In this document: positions 25,089 through 34,023 of the stretch, one piece after another
How positions within the stretch are numbered: position 1 is the first letter of the stretch
Layout: the number at the start of each line of letters is the position of its first letter
Source of the DNA: an uncultured Frankineae bacterium
GTDB taxonomy: Bacteria > Actinomycetota > Actinomycetes > Mycobacteriales > SCTD01
Assembly: GCA_902805775.1 (NCBI GenBank)
Contig: CADCUB010000086.1
Location: 1-37,012, forward strand
Length of the DNA stretch: 37,012 bases
Reading direction: 5' to 3'
Notes under the pieces: model-generated
What the model saw: only the letters and a program-made list of their open reading frames with translations
Database searches by the model: none
What the model was told of the DNA's origin: nothing
Position numbers and translations under genes: made by a program

Positions 25089-26273
25089 TCATCGGGTGCC
25101 GCGCAGCGTCGCCTCGAGCGCGGACAGGTCGTCCGCGAGGCGCACGAGTGCGGCGTCGTCGGGCGGGGGACCACCGTACAGAAGGTCCTCGACCACCGCG
25201 GGGGCGTCGCCGGTGCGCTGGGCGACCAGGGCGACCAGCGCGGCGCGGTCGACGGAGGTCGGAGCCCCGACCCGCCGGCCCACCCGCTCGCGGCTGGCGG
25301 CGCGCAGCGCCTCGGCGGCCGAGCCGCGGGCGCCCGCGGCGCGGTAGAGCCGGCTGCGCCCCTCGACCGCCTCCGCCGCGCGCACGACGACGGGCAGCGG
25401 CTCGTCCACGACCCGTCCGAGGCGGCGCGCGCGCCACAGCGCCAGGACGCCGGCGGCCACCAGCAGCTGCAGCGCCGCCAGGCGCAGGCCGTCGGGCAGC
25501 AGCTCGCCCAGCGAGGGGGCGTCGTCGACGGGGCGGCCGGGCCGCGGGACCAGCCACAGGACGCCTCCGGGGCGCTCGCCGAGCAGCCCCAGCGCCAGGG
25601 CGGCGTTGCCGCGCTCGTCCAGGCGGTCGTTGGTGAGCAGCGCGCCGTCTCCCAGCAGCACCGCGGACTCGGCTGCCAGGCGCAGGAGGGTGGCCTCGCC
25701 CCCGACGGCGTAGCAGCCGGTGGCCTCGGCCGCGTCCGTGCCGCGGTAGGTGCGCCCGCCCAGGTCGACGTCGCCCGCCGTCACCGCCTCGGGCAGCTCG
25801 CAGGCCGGGCGGCGGGCCTCCACCGGCAGCTCGTCGCGGACCTCCGCCGGCAGGCCGAGGGGTGACAGGTGGGAGTCGGCCGCGCCGACGACGACCAGGC
25901 CGGTCTGCAGCCGTCCGAGCCGCCGCAGCTCGGACGGCGCCAGGGCCTCGGGCAGCGGCACGACGAGCGTGCGGTCGGCGGCGTCGGCGGCCTCCACCGC
26001 GTCGACGGTGTCCACCCGGGTCACCTCGACGCCGCGCTCCCGCAGCAGCTCGGCGATCGCCCGCGAGCCGCCCGGCGTGGGGGAGTCGGGGTCGAGCCGC
26101 CCGCCCGGGGAGCGCGCCGTGAGCAGGCCGAGGACCGTGCCGGCGACCACGAGCGCCAGGACCACCAGCAGCGGGCCCCGGCCGGCCCGCCAGGTCGAGC
26201 GCACGGTCGGTCCCGTCGCCGTCCCGGAGCCGGCGGCTCCCGGTGGAGCGGGGGGCGCGACGTCGACCGTCAC
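25089..26273 (-). CDS. DUF4350 domain-containing membrane protein
   Basis: A 394-residue protein: a disordered Pro/Ala leader, one membrane helix (about 34-52, LLVVLALVVAGTVLGLL), then the extracytoplasmic DUF4350 region (PGGSRAIAELLRERGVEVTRVDTVDAVEAAD, LLLGDGALLTNDRLDERGNAALAL), a second helix near 258-278, and a cytoplasmic helical tail. DUF4350 resembles a small GATase-like/IFT52 fold used for ligand or sugar binding in some gliding and transport systems, but the role here is unknown. The GTG overlaps the DUF4129 stop (GTGA), and moxR follows after 49 nt. Membership in the MoxR gene cluster is the main clue to function. Confidence 0.85.
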   Translation of the reverse strand: MTVDVAPPAPPGAAGSGTATGPTVRSTWRAGRGPLLVVLALVVAGTVLGLLTARSPGGRLDPDSPTPGGSRAIAELLRERGVEVTRVDTVDAVEAADAADRTLVVPLPEALAPSELRRLGRLQTGLVVVGAADSHLSPLGLPAEVRDELPVEARRPACELPEAVTAGDVDLGGRTYRGTDAAEATGCYAVGGEATLLRLAAESAVLLGDGALLTNDRLDERGNAALALGLLGERPGGVLWLVPRPGRPVDDAPSLGELLPDGLRLAALQLLVAAGVLALWRARRLGRVVDEPLPVVVRAAEAVEGRSRLYRAAGARGSAAEALRAASRERVGRRVGAPTSVDRAALVALVAQRTGDAPAVVEDLLYGGPPPDDAALVRLADDLSALEATLRGTR

Positions 26274-26911
26274 CGCACGGCCAGGCGGCTGTCCGAGACC
26301 CGGGCGTCGACCGCGACGATCGAGGCGTACGACGAGGCGTCCGCCGGGCGCCCGCCGTACCAGACCTCGTCGAACAGGCGCGCGGCCCGGACCAGGTCGT
26401 CGGCCACCTCGGGCAGCGCCGCCCCGCCGTCGCGCGCGACCTCGCCGGCCGTGCGGCCCGGGCGCGGGTCGAGCGCCCCGCGGGCCTCCAGCTCACGCAC
26501 GACGGCACGCAGCCGCTCGCGCACGGCCTGCGCCCACTGCCCCTGTGCGGCGGCTGCCTCGGCCTGCTCCCGGTGCTCGGCCGCCGTCTGGACACCTGCG
26601 CCGGCGAACAGCGCGCGCTCGGGCGAGGTGCGGGCCAGCGGCCCGATGCGCGACAGGACGACCCCGACGAGCAGCACGAGCAGCAGGGCCAGGGCCAGCA
26701 GCCCGAGGCGGCCGCCCGGAGCGATCAGGGCGGCGCGGTCGAGCAGCTCGCCGAGCTCCTGCAGGATCCTGCCCAGCGCCCGGGTGATCGGCGAGGGCTG
26801 CGCGTCGACGTACTCGCGCCGACGCAGCTCCCGCTCCGCCGCCTCCCGGGCGGCCTCCCGGTCCACGGGGGACAGGGTGAGGGCGCGGACGAGCGGCCCC
26901 GCAGCGGTCAC
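26270..26911 (-). CDS. DUF4129 domain-containing membrane protein
   Basis: A 213-residue protein. A short N-terminal region ([22 protein letters not shown]) is followed by a membrane helix ([18 protein letters not shown], about residues 75-92), and the C-terminal half carries the DUF4129 pattern: [56 protein letters not shown]. In other bacteria this domain is found in transglutaminase-like envelope proteins beside MoxR/DUF58. It overlaps both neighbours by 4 nt (GTGA at each end), so it is translated with the upstream membrane protein and DUF4350. Extracytoplasmic or cytoplasmic placement of the domain is not determined. Confidence 0.88.
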   Translation of the reverse strand: MTAAGPLVRALTLSPVDREAAREAAERELRRREYVDAQPSPITRALGRILQELGELLDRAALIAPGGRLGLLALALLLVLLVGVVLSRIGPLARTSPERALFAGAGVQTAAEHREQAEAAAAQGQWAQAVRERLRAVVRELEARGALDPRPGRTAGEVARDGGAALPEVADDLVRAARLFDEVWYGGRPADASSYASIVAVDARVSDSRLAVR

Positions 26912-28107
26912 GAGCGGGAGGCGGCCGCCGCCGACAGGGAGACGTCGAGCCCCTCCGCGCGGATGCGGCGGTCGACGTAGACCAGCGCGTAGACCGCTGC
27001 GGTGAAGGGGGCGACCAGCGTGGCGGCGATGCCGCCGCCGATCGACGACAGGACCAGCGCGCGGGTGGCCAGCACGTCGGTGTCGGCCGAGAAGACCCCA
27101 CCGATCGAGCCCGCCCCCAGCGCCGCGAAGGGCAGCTGGACGACCTGCGACACGAAGGCGCCGATGACCAGGGTCAGCAGCAGGATGCCGAACACCCGCC
27201 ACCAGTCCCGCCGCACGAGCACCGCCGAGCGACGCAGGCTCGTGCCGATGCCCACCCGCTCGAGCACGAGGGCGGACGGTGCCAGCGCGAAGCGGACGTA
27301 CAGCCAGACGGCCGCCGCCACTCCGGCCAGGATCAGCGGCACCCCGACGAGGGCGCCGATCCCGCCCGTCACCGCGATGAGCAGCGCTCCCGCGGTGGTG
27401 GCGACCGCGAACGCGCCCACGACCATCACCAGGACGAGCAGCGCCAGCCCGATCAGGGGCAGCAGCCGCGAGCGGACCTGCGTCCAGGCCTCGCCGAGGC
27501 TGAGCGGCTGGCCGAGCACGGCCTTGCCCACGACGGCGGTGATCGCCCCGGTCAGGACGGCGCCGGAGACGATCGACAGGAGCACGCTCAGCAGGGTGCC
27601 GGCGGCGGCGCCGCCGAGCGCGTCACGCAGAGCCGCCGTGTCGCCGCGCTCGAACGCGGCGCTGTCGACCTCGAGGAACGGCTGGAACGCCGTCACGAGC
27701 AGCAGCACGTCGAGCACCGTGGTCACCAGCGCGACGCCGGCGGCGAAGCCCAGCGCGGGTCGTGGGTAGCGGCGCAGGACGCCGACGGCGCCGTCGAGCA
27801 CCTCACCGAGCCCGAGCGGACGCAGCGGCACGACCCCGGGCTTGTCCTCGACCGGCCGCATGCCCCACGGCTGCTGGCCGGGCGGCTGCTGGCCGTACGC
27901 GGGCTGGCCGTACGTGGGCTGGCCGTACGTGGGCTGGCCGTAGGCGGGCTGACCGGGGGCGGGCTGGCCGTACGGCTGCTGCCCGGGGGCGGGCTGCTGG
28001 CCGTACGTGGGCGGCTGGCCGGGACCGGGCTGCGGCGCCCCGGACGAGGACGGCGCGGGCGGGGCACCCCATCCGTCCGGTGTGGTCCAACCGCCGGGCT
28101 CGCTCAT
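26908..28107 (-). CDS. polytopic membrane protein with Gly/Tyr/Gln/Pro repeat leader (glycerophosphodiester phosphodiesterase membrane-domain-like)
   Basis: A 399-residue protein with two parts. The first ~95 residues are disordered and dominated by (T/A)YGQP pentapeptides, encoded by a 15-bp tandem repeat. From [21 protein letters not shown] on there are about six membrane helices, a pattern like the membrane domain found in glycerophosphodiester phosphodiesterases and related uncharacterised actinobacterial proteins. No catalytic domain is seen. The ATG has a GGAG 5 nt upstream, and the stop overlaps DUF4129 (GTGA). It is the first gene of the minus-strand MoxR operon and is divergent from mtrA, with 137 bp between starts. 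A scaffold or transport role is possible. Confidence 0.82.
   Translation of the reverse strand: MSEPGGWTTPDGWGAPPAPSSSGAPQPGPGQPPTYGQQPAPGQQPYGQPAPGQPAYGQPTYGQPTYGQPAYGQQPPGQQPWGMRPVEDKPGVVPLRPLGLGEVLDGAVGVLRRYPRPALGFAAGVALVTTVLDVLLLVTAFQPFLEVDSAAFERGDTAALRDALGGAAAGTLLSVLLSIVSGAVLTGAITAVVGKAVLGQPLSLGEAWTQVRSRLLPLIGLALLVLVMVVGAFAVATTAGALLIAVTGGIGALVGVPLILAGVAAAVWLYVRFALAPSALVLERVGIGTSLRRSAVLVRRDWWRVFGILLLTLVIGAFVSQVVQLPFAALGAGSIGGVFSADTDVLATRALVLSSIGGGIAATLVAPFTAAVYALVYVDRRIRAEGLDVSLSAAAASRS
27886..27975. repeat. 15-bp tandem repeat coding for (T/A)YGQP pentapeptides
   Basis: Six units of 15 bp based on GGGCTGGCCGTACGT. The units at 27901-27915 and 27916-27930 are identical, and the others differ by a few bases. 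It lies in frame in the leader of the polytopic membrane protein, so copy-number change would lengthen or shorten the disordered tail by five residues per unit. Confidence 0.9.
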
Positions 28108-28198
28108 CGGGACTCCGTCTCCTCTCGGCAGCGGGCGCGCCGCCGCCGCCATCGTCCCACGTCAGGGCCGCCGGAGCCGCCCCACGCGGCCCGCGAGG

Positions 28199-28225
28199 TG
28201 CGACGATGGTGCAGCGTCCGTCGCA
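28199..28225 (+). promoter_or_regulatory. inverted repeat in the mtrA leader
   Basis: TGCGACG (28199-28205) and CGTCGCA (28219-28225) are perfect arms with 13 nt between. It lies 19 bp before the mtrA GTG and 5 bp before its ribosome-binding site (GAGGAGG, 28231-28237). Could be an operator, or an RNA hairpin gating translation. Confidence 0.4.
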
Positions 28226-28244
28226 CGGCTGAGGAGGTCGTCAG

Positions 28245-28931
28245 GTGAGCAAGGTGCTGGTGGTCGACGACGACCCCGCCCTCGCGGAGATGCTCGGGAT
28301 CGTCCTGCGCCAGGAGGGCCTGGAGGCGGCCTTCGTGGCCGACGGCGACGCGGCGCTGGGGGCGTTCCGGCGCGAGCGGCCCGACCTCGTCCTGCTCGAC
28401 CTCATGCTGCCCGGCACCGACGGCATCGAGGTCTGCCGGCAGATCCGCGCCGAGAGCGGCGTGCCCATCGTGATGCTGACCGCCCGCAGCGACACCCTCG
28501 ACGTCGTCCTCGGGCTGGAGAGCGGCGCCGACGACTACGTCGTCAAGCCGTTCAAGCCCAAGGAGCTCGTCGCCCGGCTGCGCGCCCGGCTGCGCACCCG
28601 TGAGGACGAGGCGCCCGAGACGCTCACCATCGGCGCGCCCGACGACCTGGTGACCATCGACGTGCCCGGCCACAAGGTGGTGCGCGGCGGCGAGCAGGTG
28701 CAGCTCACCCCGCTCGAGTTCGACCTGCTGGTGGCGCTGGCCCGCAAGCCGCACACGGTGTTCACCCGCGAGGTGCTCCTCGAGCAGGTGTGGAACTACC
28801 GGCACGCCGCCGACACGCGCCTGGTGAACGTGCACGTCCAGCGCCTGCGGGCCAAGGTCGAGCGCGACCCGGAGAAGCCGCAGGTCGTCGTCACGGTCCG
28901 GGGCGTCGGCTACAAGGCAGGCCCGGCCTGA
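28245..28931 (+). CDS. mtrA: MtrA response regulator (OmpR/PhoB family)
   Basis: MtrA is the DNA-binding half of the MtrAB two-component system that controls cell-wall hydrolases, division and, in many actinomycetes, DNA replication and osmotic genes. The 228-residue protein has the receiver domain with D8-D9-D10 acid pocket, phosphorylated D52 (LVLLDLMLPGTDG) and VVKPF lysine, and a C-terminal winged helix (LTPLEFDLLVALARKPHTVFTREVLLEQVW, LVNVHVQRLRAKVE). The sequence LMLPGTDGIEVCRQIR is close to mycobacterial MtrA. GTG start with GAGGAGG 7 nt upstream. An inverted repeat lies in the leader. First gene of mtrA-mtrB-lpqB. Confidence 0.97.
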   Translation: MSKVLVVDDDPALAEMLGIVLRQEGLEAAFVADGDAALGAFRRERPDLVLLDLMLPGTDGIEVCRQIRAESGVPIVMLTARSDTLDVVLGLESGADDYVVKPFKPKELVARLRARLRTREDEAPETLTIGAPDDLVTIDVPGHKVVRGGEQVQLTPLEFDLLVALARKPHTVFTREVLLEQVWNYRHAADTRLVNVHVQRLRAKVERDPEKPQVVVTVRGVGYKAGPA

Positions 28932-28939
28932 CCACCCGC

Positions 28940-30625
28940 GTGCCTCCCCCGCCGCCGGCTGCGGCGGCGCCCCGCGCGCCCGTCGACGAGGCCGCGGACG
29001 CTCCTGTGCGCACGCGCCCGGCCGCCGTCTCCATCGACCCGGCCTGGCGGCGGGCCCTGCACGCCACCGCCGACGCCGCCCGCGAGCTGAGCCGCCGGAC
29101 CGGCCACCGCTGGCGCAGCTCGCTGCAGACCCGGGTGGTGGTCAGCACGCTGGTCGTCTCGAGCCTCGTGGTGGCGCTGTTCCTGTCGCTGCTGCTCGAG
29201 TCGGTCGGTCGTGGGCTGGTCGACGCCAAGACCCGCACGTCGCTGGGCGAGGCGGCCTCCGGCGCGCAGGCGCTCGAGAGCGACTCCCGCCTCGTCGACG
29301 ACGCCGGCGGGGGCCGGCCGCGCCAGTCCGACCGGCTCGAGGACGTCTTCGAGGACCTCGCGCGGCGGGCCGCGGGCAGCGACTACGCGGTGCTCCTGGT
29401 CAGCACGGAGGGCACCGGCCCGTCCTTCGGCTCCGGTGACCTGGCGGGCGACGACGTCCCGGCCGCCCTGCTCGAGCGGCTGGACGCCCGGCCGACGCGG
29501 GCGTACGTCTTCGCGGCCGTGCCCGACGGCACGCGCACGCCGCAGGAGTCGCTGGTCGTCGGCTCGCCGGTGCGCGTGCCGCAGCTGGGGGAGCTCGGCG
29601 ACTACCGCCTGTTCCACGTCTTCCCGCTGACCGCCGAGCGCGAGACCCTCGGGCTGGTCCGGCGCACGGCCGCCTTCTCCGGGCTGCTGCTGGTCGTCGG
29701 GCTGGCGCTGGTCACCGGCCTGGTCGCGCGGCAGGTCGTGGCGCCGGTGCGGGCGGCCGCGCGCACGGCGGTCCGGCTGGCCAACGGCCGGCTCGACGAG
29801 CGGCTGACCGTCACCGGCGAGGACGAGATCGCCCAGCTCGGCTCGAGCTTCAACTCCATGGCCGACGCCCTGCAGGGACAGATCCGGCTGCTCGAGGACC
29901 TGTCCCGCGTGCAGCGGCGCTTCGTGTCCGACGTCTCGCACGAGCTGCGGACCCCGCTGACGACGGTGCGCATGGCCGCCGACGTGCTGTTCGACGCCCG
30001 TGAGGACTTCCCGGCGGGGGCGTCCCGGTCGGCCGAGCTCCTGCAGGCCGAGCTCGACCGCTTCGAGGCGCTGCTCACCGACCTGCTCGAGATCAGCCGC
30101 TACGACGCCGGCGCCGCCGACCTCGACGTCAGCGCCACTGACCTGTGCCCGCTGGTGCGCCGCGTGCTGACGGCGGCAGCGCCGCTCGCCGAGCGTCACG
30201 GCAGCCGCCTGGTGGTGAGCCTGCCGGCGCGTCCGGTCGTCGCCGACCTGGAACAGGTGCGCATCGAGCGCGTGCTGCGCAACCTGGTCGTCAACGCCGT
30301 CGAGCACGGCGAGGGCCGGCCGGTGGAGGTCGCGCTCACCGCCGACGACGACAAGGTGGTCGTGACCGTGCGCGACCACGGAGTCGGGCTGCAGCCCGGT
30401 CAGGCCGGCATGGTCTTCACCCGCTTCTGGCGGGGCGACCCGTCGCGCGCACGGGCCACCGGCGGCACCGGGCTCGGGCTGGCGATCGCCCTGGAGGACG
30501 TGCGCCTGCACGGCGGCTGGCTGCAGGCGGCCGGCGTTCCGGGCCGGGGCTCGGTCTTCCGGATGACGCTGCCCCGCACGGCCGGGCGCAGCGTGCCGGA
30601 CACGCCCCTCGAGCCGCCGCGGTGA
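28940..30625 (+). CDS. mtrB: MtrB sensor histidine kinase
   Basis: MtrB phosphorylates MtrA. The 561-residue protein has a proline-rich cytoplasmic leader, membrane helix 1 (about residues 66-88), an extracellular sensor region of ~155 residues, helix 2 (about 243-264), a HAMP linker, the HisKA dimer with phosphorylated H334 (SDVSHELRTP), and a HATPase domain with N-box NLVVNAVEHGEG and G-boxes DHGVGL and GTGLGLAIA. The GTG start is 8 nt after the mtrA stop. The longer upstream frame runs over mtrA and is rejected. Its stop overlaps lpqB (GTGA), as in other actinomycetes where LpqB modulates MtrB. Confidence 0.97.
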   Translation: MPPPPPAAAAPRAPVDEAADAPVRTRPAAVSIDPAWRRALHATADAARELSRRTGHRWRSSLQTRVVVSTLVVSSLVVALFLSLLLESVGRGLVDAKTRTSLGEAASGAQALESDSRLVDDAGGGRPRQSDRLEDVFEDLARRAAGSDYAVLLVSTEGTGPSFGSGDLAGDDVPAALLERLDARPTRAYVFAAVPDGTRTPQESLVVGSPVRVPQLGELGDYRLFHVFPLTAERETLGLVRRTAAFSGLLLVVGLALVTGLVARQVVAPVRAAARTAVRLANGRLDERLTVTGEDEIAQLGSSFNSMADALQGQIRLLEDLSRVQRRFVSDVSHELRTPLTTVRMAADVLFDAREDFPAGASRSAELLQAELDRFEALLTDLLEISRYDAGAADLDVSATDLCPLVRRVLTAAAPLAERHGSRLVVSLPARPVVADLEQVRIERVLRNLVVNAVEHGEGRPVEVALTADDDKVVVTVRDHGVGLQPGQAGMVFTRFWRGDPSRARATGGTGLGLAIALEDVRLHGGWLQAAGVPGRGSVFRMTLPRTAGRSVPDTPLEPPR

Positions 30626-32373
30626 CCGCCCGGGCGCGGCCGCTGCTCTGCCTGCTGGTGCTCGTCGGACTGACCGCCTGCGGGGGGTTGCCGCTGCCCA
30701 GCGGGGTCCGCGACGCTGCCGGCGCCCGGAGCGAGGACACGGACGCTCGCGGCGACGAGGCCGGCATCGTCGTGGTCGCGCCCGGTCCGCAGCCGGACAT
30801 GACGGCCACCGAGGCCGTCTCGGGCTTCCTGGACGCCCTCAGCCGCAGCCCGCAGGACGACCACGCCATCGCCCGCCGCTACCTCGCGCCCGGCGTCGAG
30901 TGCTGCGGCGACGACGAGGAGGCGGTCCTGTACGCCCTGGGCGCCCGGCGGTCGGCGGTCACGCGTGATCCCGCGGTCGTGCGGGTCACCTACGACTCCG
31001 TCGGACGGGTGCTGCGCGACGGGTCCTACCGCGTGGAGCGCCGCACGGTGGTCGACGACTTCCGCGTCGTCGACGTGGACGGCCGGCCCCGGCTGGCCGG
31101 CGTCCCGAGGGGGCTGCGGCTCGTCCAGGACGACCTCGAGCGCTCCTTCACGCCCTACGACGTGCACTTCCTGGGCCGCTCGGCCGACGGTGCCGCCAGC
31201 GGCCGGCTGGTGCCCGACCGGGTCTTCCTGCCCGCCCAGAGCGAGTCCGGCCCGGGGCAGGCGCTGGTCGACGCGCTGCTCACCGGGCCGACCCGGCGGC
31301 TCGCGCCCGCGGTCCTCAGCGCCGCCCCGACGGGCACGACGGCGCGGGTGCGGGCGGCGGCGGGCGTCGTGAGCGTCGACCTGTCCGACCACGTCCGCGG
31401 CCTCGACGCGCGCGGCAGGCAGCGCCTGTCCGCCCAGCTGGTCTGGACGCTCGTCCCGGCCTACTCCGGCGTGCGGCTGCTCGTCGAGGGCGAGCCCTTC
31501 GACGCCGGCGCCGGCCCGGTGCAGGACCGCAGCGACTGGGCGAGCTACGACCCCGTCGGCACGTCCGGCGACGCACCGCTGCTCTACCTGCAGGGACGGC
31601 AGCTGCGCCTGCTCGACCGCGAGCTGCCGGCGAGCCCGGTCACCGACGGTGGCCTGCCCGTCGACGCCGTCGCCGTGTCGCCGTGGACCTCCCGGCTGGC
31701 CGTGCGCACGCGGCGCTCGCCGCGGCTCGACGAGGTCCGCACCGGACCGCTGCGGGGGCCGTTCGGCGATCCGGTGCTGCGCGGTGACGGACTGACCTCG
31801 ATGTCCTGGGGCACCCCCGAGCAGGGCCTGTGGGTGCTGCAGCCGGACCCGCGGGCGGCCGTGTGGCTGGTCCCCGACGACAGCGCCGCCGACCGGTCCC
31901 CGGCCCCCGTGGTCCTCAGCCCGCCGCCCGGTCGGCTGAGCGCGCTGCAGGTCTCCCGCGACGGGGCACGGATCGCCCTGGTGCTGGGCGGTCGGCTGCA
32001 CGTCGGCCGCGTCGAGCCCACCGGCTCGTCGCAGGGCGGCGCGCCGGGCTGGCGGATCGCCGACATCACGCTGGTCTCCCGCGAGCTGGTCGGCGTCACC
32101 GACGTCGCCTGGCAGAGCGGCACCTCCCTGGTCGCCCTCGGGTCCTTCGAGGCCGACGGGCAGGTGTTCCCCGCCGAGGTCGCCGTCGACGGCTCCTCGC
32201 TCGACGTCGTGCAGCGCCCGCTGGTCGGCGCCGCCGCCGTCGAGATCGCCGCCGCCCCCCGACAGCCGCTGGTGGTCGCGGCCGACGTCGACGGGGAGCG
32301 CCGGCTGTTCCGCGACGACGGCACGCTGTTCCGGCTGGTCGGTCCCGGCAGCTCGCCGTCCTACCCGGGCTGA
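30622..32373 (+). CDS. lpqB: LpqB lipoprotein with GerMN and beta-propeller domains
   Basis: LpqB is a lipoprotein that binds MtrB and tunes MtrA phosphorylation. The 583-residue sequence begins with a signal peptide whose lipobox LTAC places the lipidated cysteine at C20. After a conserved N-terminal domain there is a GerMN domain (about 195-290, RVFLPAQSESGPGQALVDALLTGP), then a C-terminal beta-propeller with repeated strands. The length is that of mycobacterial LpqB. GTG start overlapping the mtrB stop by 4 nt. Anchored on the outer face of the membrane. The rest of the operon context (mtrAB) makes the identification firm. Confidence 0.95.
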   Translation: MTARARPLLCLLVLVGLTACGGLPLPSGVRDAAGARSEDTDARGDEAGIVVVAPGPQPDMTATEAVSGFLDALSRSPQDDHAIARRYLAPGVECCGDDEEAVLYALGARRSAVTRDPAVVRVTYDSVGRVLRDGSYRVERRTVVDDFRVVDVDGRPRLAGVPRGLRLVQDDLERSFTPYDVHFLGRSADGAASGRLVPDRVFLPAQSESGPGQALVDALLTGPTRRLAPAVLSAAPTGTTARVRAAAGVVSVDLSDHVRGLDARGRQRLSAQLVWTLVPAYSGVRLLVEGEPFDAGAGPVQDRSDWASYDPVGTSGDAPLLYLQGRQLRLLDRELPASPVTDGGLPVDAVAVSPWTSRLAVRTRRSPRLDEVRTGPLRGPFGDPVLRGDGLTSMSWGTPEQGLWVLQPDPRAAVWLVPDDSAADRSPAPVVLSPPPGRLSALQVSRDGARIALVLGGRLHVGRVEPTGSSQGGAPGWRIADITLVSRELVGVTDVAWQSGTSLVALGSFEADGQVFPAEVAVDGSSLDVVQRPLVGAAAVEIAAAPRQPLVVAADVDGERRLFRDDGTLFRLVGPGSSPSYPG

Positions 32374-32386
32374 GCGCCGTCCACGG

Positions 32387-32403
32387 ACCGGCCGTCGGCT
32401 GGT
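32387..32403 (+). terminator. hairpin after lpqB
   Basis: ACCGGCC, loop GTC, GGCTGGT: seven pairs, one of them G-U, starting 14 nt after the lpqB stop. It has no U-tract. It may end the mtrAB-lpqB message before comF, or only slow read-through. Confidence 0.35.
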
Positions 32404-32436
32404 GACACCGGCGCCGCGCAGCGGGACCGTCGCGGA

Positions 32437-33144
32437 GTGCTCGCCGACCTGCTCGACCTCGTGCTCCCCCGCGACTGCGCCGGCTGCGGTCTGCCGGGGC
32501 GCACGCTGTGCACCCGCTGCGCCGTCCTGCTGCGGGCACCGCCGTTCGCCTCCCGCCCGGACCCCGCGCCGGTCGGACTGCCCCGGCTGACGGCGGTCGC
32601 GACCTACGACGGCGCCGTCCGGTCGGTGCTCCTCGAGCACAAGGAGCGCGGGCGGGTGGCGCTGGGCCGGCCCCTCGGGCGGGCCCTGGCCGGTGCCGTG
32701 CGGCCGCACCTCGTGGCACCGCCGGCTGCCGCGGCCGTCCTGCTCGTGCCGGTCCCGTCGTCACCGGCCGCGGTCCGAGCGCGCGGTCACGACCACGCCC
32801 GCCGCCCCGCGGCCGCGGCCGCCCGCGAGCTGGGCCTGCGCTCGGCCGCCGTCCTCGTCCAGGCGCGCCGGGTCGACGACCAGGCCGGACTGGGAGCGGC
32901 GGCCCGGGCGGCCAACCTCGCGGGAGCGCTGCGGGCGCGGCGGCGCCTCGACGGCATCGACGTCGTGGTCGTCGACGACCTGGCCACCACCGGGGCCACC
33001 CTGACGGAGGCGGCTCGCGCGCTGAGCGCCGCCGGAGCCCGGGTCCGGGGTGCTGCGGTGGTGGCGGTCACCCGCAGACGGGAAGGAGCGGTTGCACGGC
33101 GGCCAGCGGCGGCCCCCCTGTCGGAGCACGCGGTCGAGGTCTAG
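32437..33144 (+). CDS. comF: ComF-family phosphoribosyltransferase-like protein
   Basis: A 235-residue ComF relative. The N-terminal zinc knuckles are C14-x2-C17 (CAGC) and C25-x2-C28 (CTRC). The phosphoribosyltransferase domain follows, with [21 protein letters not shown] and the PRPP loop [14 protein letters not shown] (about 176-189). In Bacillus and Haemophilus ComF proteins are needed for DNA uptake and for ssDNA handling. In actinomycetes, where most competence genes are missing or scattered, the role is unclear. GTG start by first-in-frame and alignment of the zinc knuckle; no convincing ribosome-binding site. The gene lies between lpqB and hpf, as in mycobacteria (Rv3242c). Confidence 0.9.
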   Translation: MLADLLDLVLPRDCAGCGLPGRTLCTRCAVLLRAPPFASRPDPAPVGLPRLTAVATYDGAVRSVLLEHKERGRVALGRPLGRALAGAVRPHLVAPPAAAAVLLVPVPSSPAAVRARGHDHARRPAAAAARELGLRSAAVLVQARRVDDQAGLGAAARAANLAGALRARRRLDGIDVVVVDDLATTGATLTEAARALSAAGARVRGAAVVAVTRRREGAVARRPAAAPLSEHAVEV

Positions 33145-33156
33145 CGTCACTGCGAC

Positions 33157-33171
33157 GGCACCCTCGGTGCC
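33157..33171 (+). terminator. small hairpin between comF and hpf
   Basis: GGCACC, loop CTC, GGTGCC: a perfect 6-bp stem, 12 nt after the comF stop. Weak terminator or a leader element of hpf. The remaining ~90 bp before hpf show no clear -10/-35. Confidence 0.4.
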
Positions 33172-33262
33172 ACCGCACCGACCACCACCGACAGGAGCGC
33201 GACGAGCAGGAGGCAGTGCCGGAGCGTCGCTCGACCCCTACCGGATGCACAGGAGGAACTGC

Positions 33263-33913
33263 GTGGACATCGTCGTCAAGGGCCGCAACGTCGAGGTGCC
33301 CGACCACTTCCGCGAGCACGTCGCGCAGAAGCTGGCTCCGTCCGAACGGCTGGACTCCCGCGTGATCCGCATCGACGTCGAGCTCATGCACGAGAAGAAC
33401 CCGCGCCAGTCCGACCGCTGCCAGCGGGTGGAGATCACGTGCAACAGCAAGGGCCCGATCATCCGGGCCGAGGCCAGCGCCGCCGACTTCTACGCCGCCC
33501 TGGACACCGCCGTCCTCAAGCTCGAGGCCCGTCTGCGCAAGGCGCACGACCGTCGCCGGGTCCACCACGGCCGGCACACCCCTGCGTCGGTCGCCGAGGC
33601 GACGGCGGGGCTGCCGGTCGGCGTTCCCCTCGGGGCGAGCAGCAACGGCCTCGACGGCGACCACGCCGTCGAGGCGGTCGCCCTGCTCGAGCGCGACGGC
33701 TCCGGCCCGACCGTCGTCGACGACACCGCCAGCCTGATCGTGCGCGACAAGACCCACGACGGTCAGCCGATGACCAGCGCCGACGCCCTGCACGAGATGG
33801 AGCTCGTCGGTCACGACTTCTACCTCTACATGGACGCCGACACCGGCCTGCCGAGCGTGGTCTACCGGCGGCACGGCTACGACTACGGCGTCATCCGGCT
33901 GCAGACGAGCTGA
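33263..33913 (+). CDS. hpf: long-form ribosome hibernation-promoting factor
   Basis: HPF binds the 30S subunit in slow growth and, in the long form, dimerises ribosomes to 100S or stabilises inactive 70S particles. The 216-residue protein has the N-terminal S30AE/YfiA domain (about 1-105, VKGRNVEVPDHFREHVAQKL, AEASAADFYAALDTAVLKLEARLRKAHDRRR), a variable linker, and the C-terminal dimerisation domain (SLIVRDKTHDGQPMTSADALHEMELVGHDFYLYMDADTG). The GTG at 33263 is chosen because AGGAGG lies 6 nt upstream. An ATG at 33245 lies ahead of that site and is less likely. Neighbourhood comF-hpf-secA matches mycobacteria (Rv3241c). Confidence 0.95.
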   Translation: MDIVVKGRNVEVPDHFREHVAQKLAPSERLDSRVIRIDVELMHEKNPRQSDRCQRVEITCNSKGPIIRAEASAADFYAALDTAVLKLEARLRKAHDRRRVHHGRHTPASVAEATAGLPVGVPLGASSNGLDGDHAVEAVALLERDGSGPTVVDDTASLIVRDKTHDGQPMTSADALHEMELVGHDFYLYMDADTGLPSVVYRRHGYDYGVIRLQTS

Positions 33914-33956
33914 TCGCAGGCGCCCCGCGACGTGGCAGGATTGCTCCCGTCGTCGT

Positions 33957-33993
33957 GCTCCCGCCGGGAGCGGACGGCGGCGGCTGCGCCGCC
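33957..33993 (+). terminator. double hairpin after hpf
   Basis: Hairpin 1: GCTCCC, loop GCC, GGGAGC (33957-33971). Hairpin 2: GGCGGCG, loop GCTG, CGCCGCC (33976-33993). Outer GGACGG (33972-33977) could instead pair with CCGTCC (34002-34007), giving an alternative fold. It lies in the 110-bp hpf to response-regulator gap and could terminate hpf or act in the downstream leader. Confidence 0.5.
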
Positions 33994-34023
33994 GATCCCT
34001 GCCGTCCGATGTGGAGGCCCCAC

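Noticed and set aside
27886-27975. CRISPR-like array
   Set aside because: The 15-bp units are contiguous, without spacers, and in frame with the YGQP-coding leader of a membrane protein.
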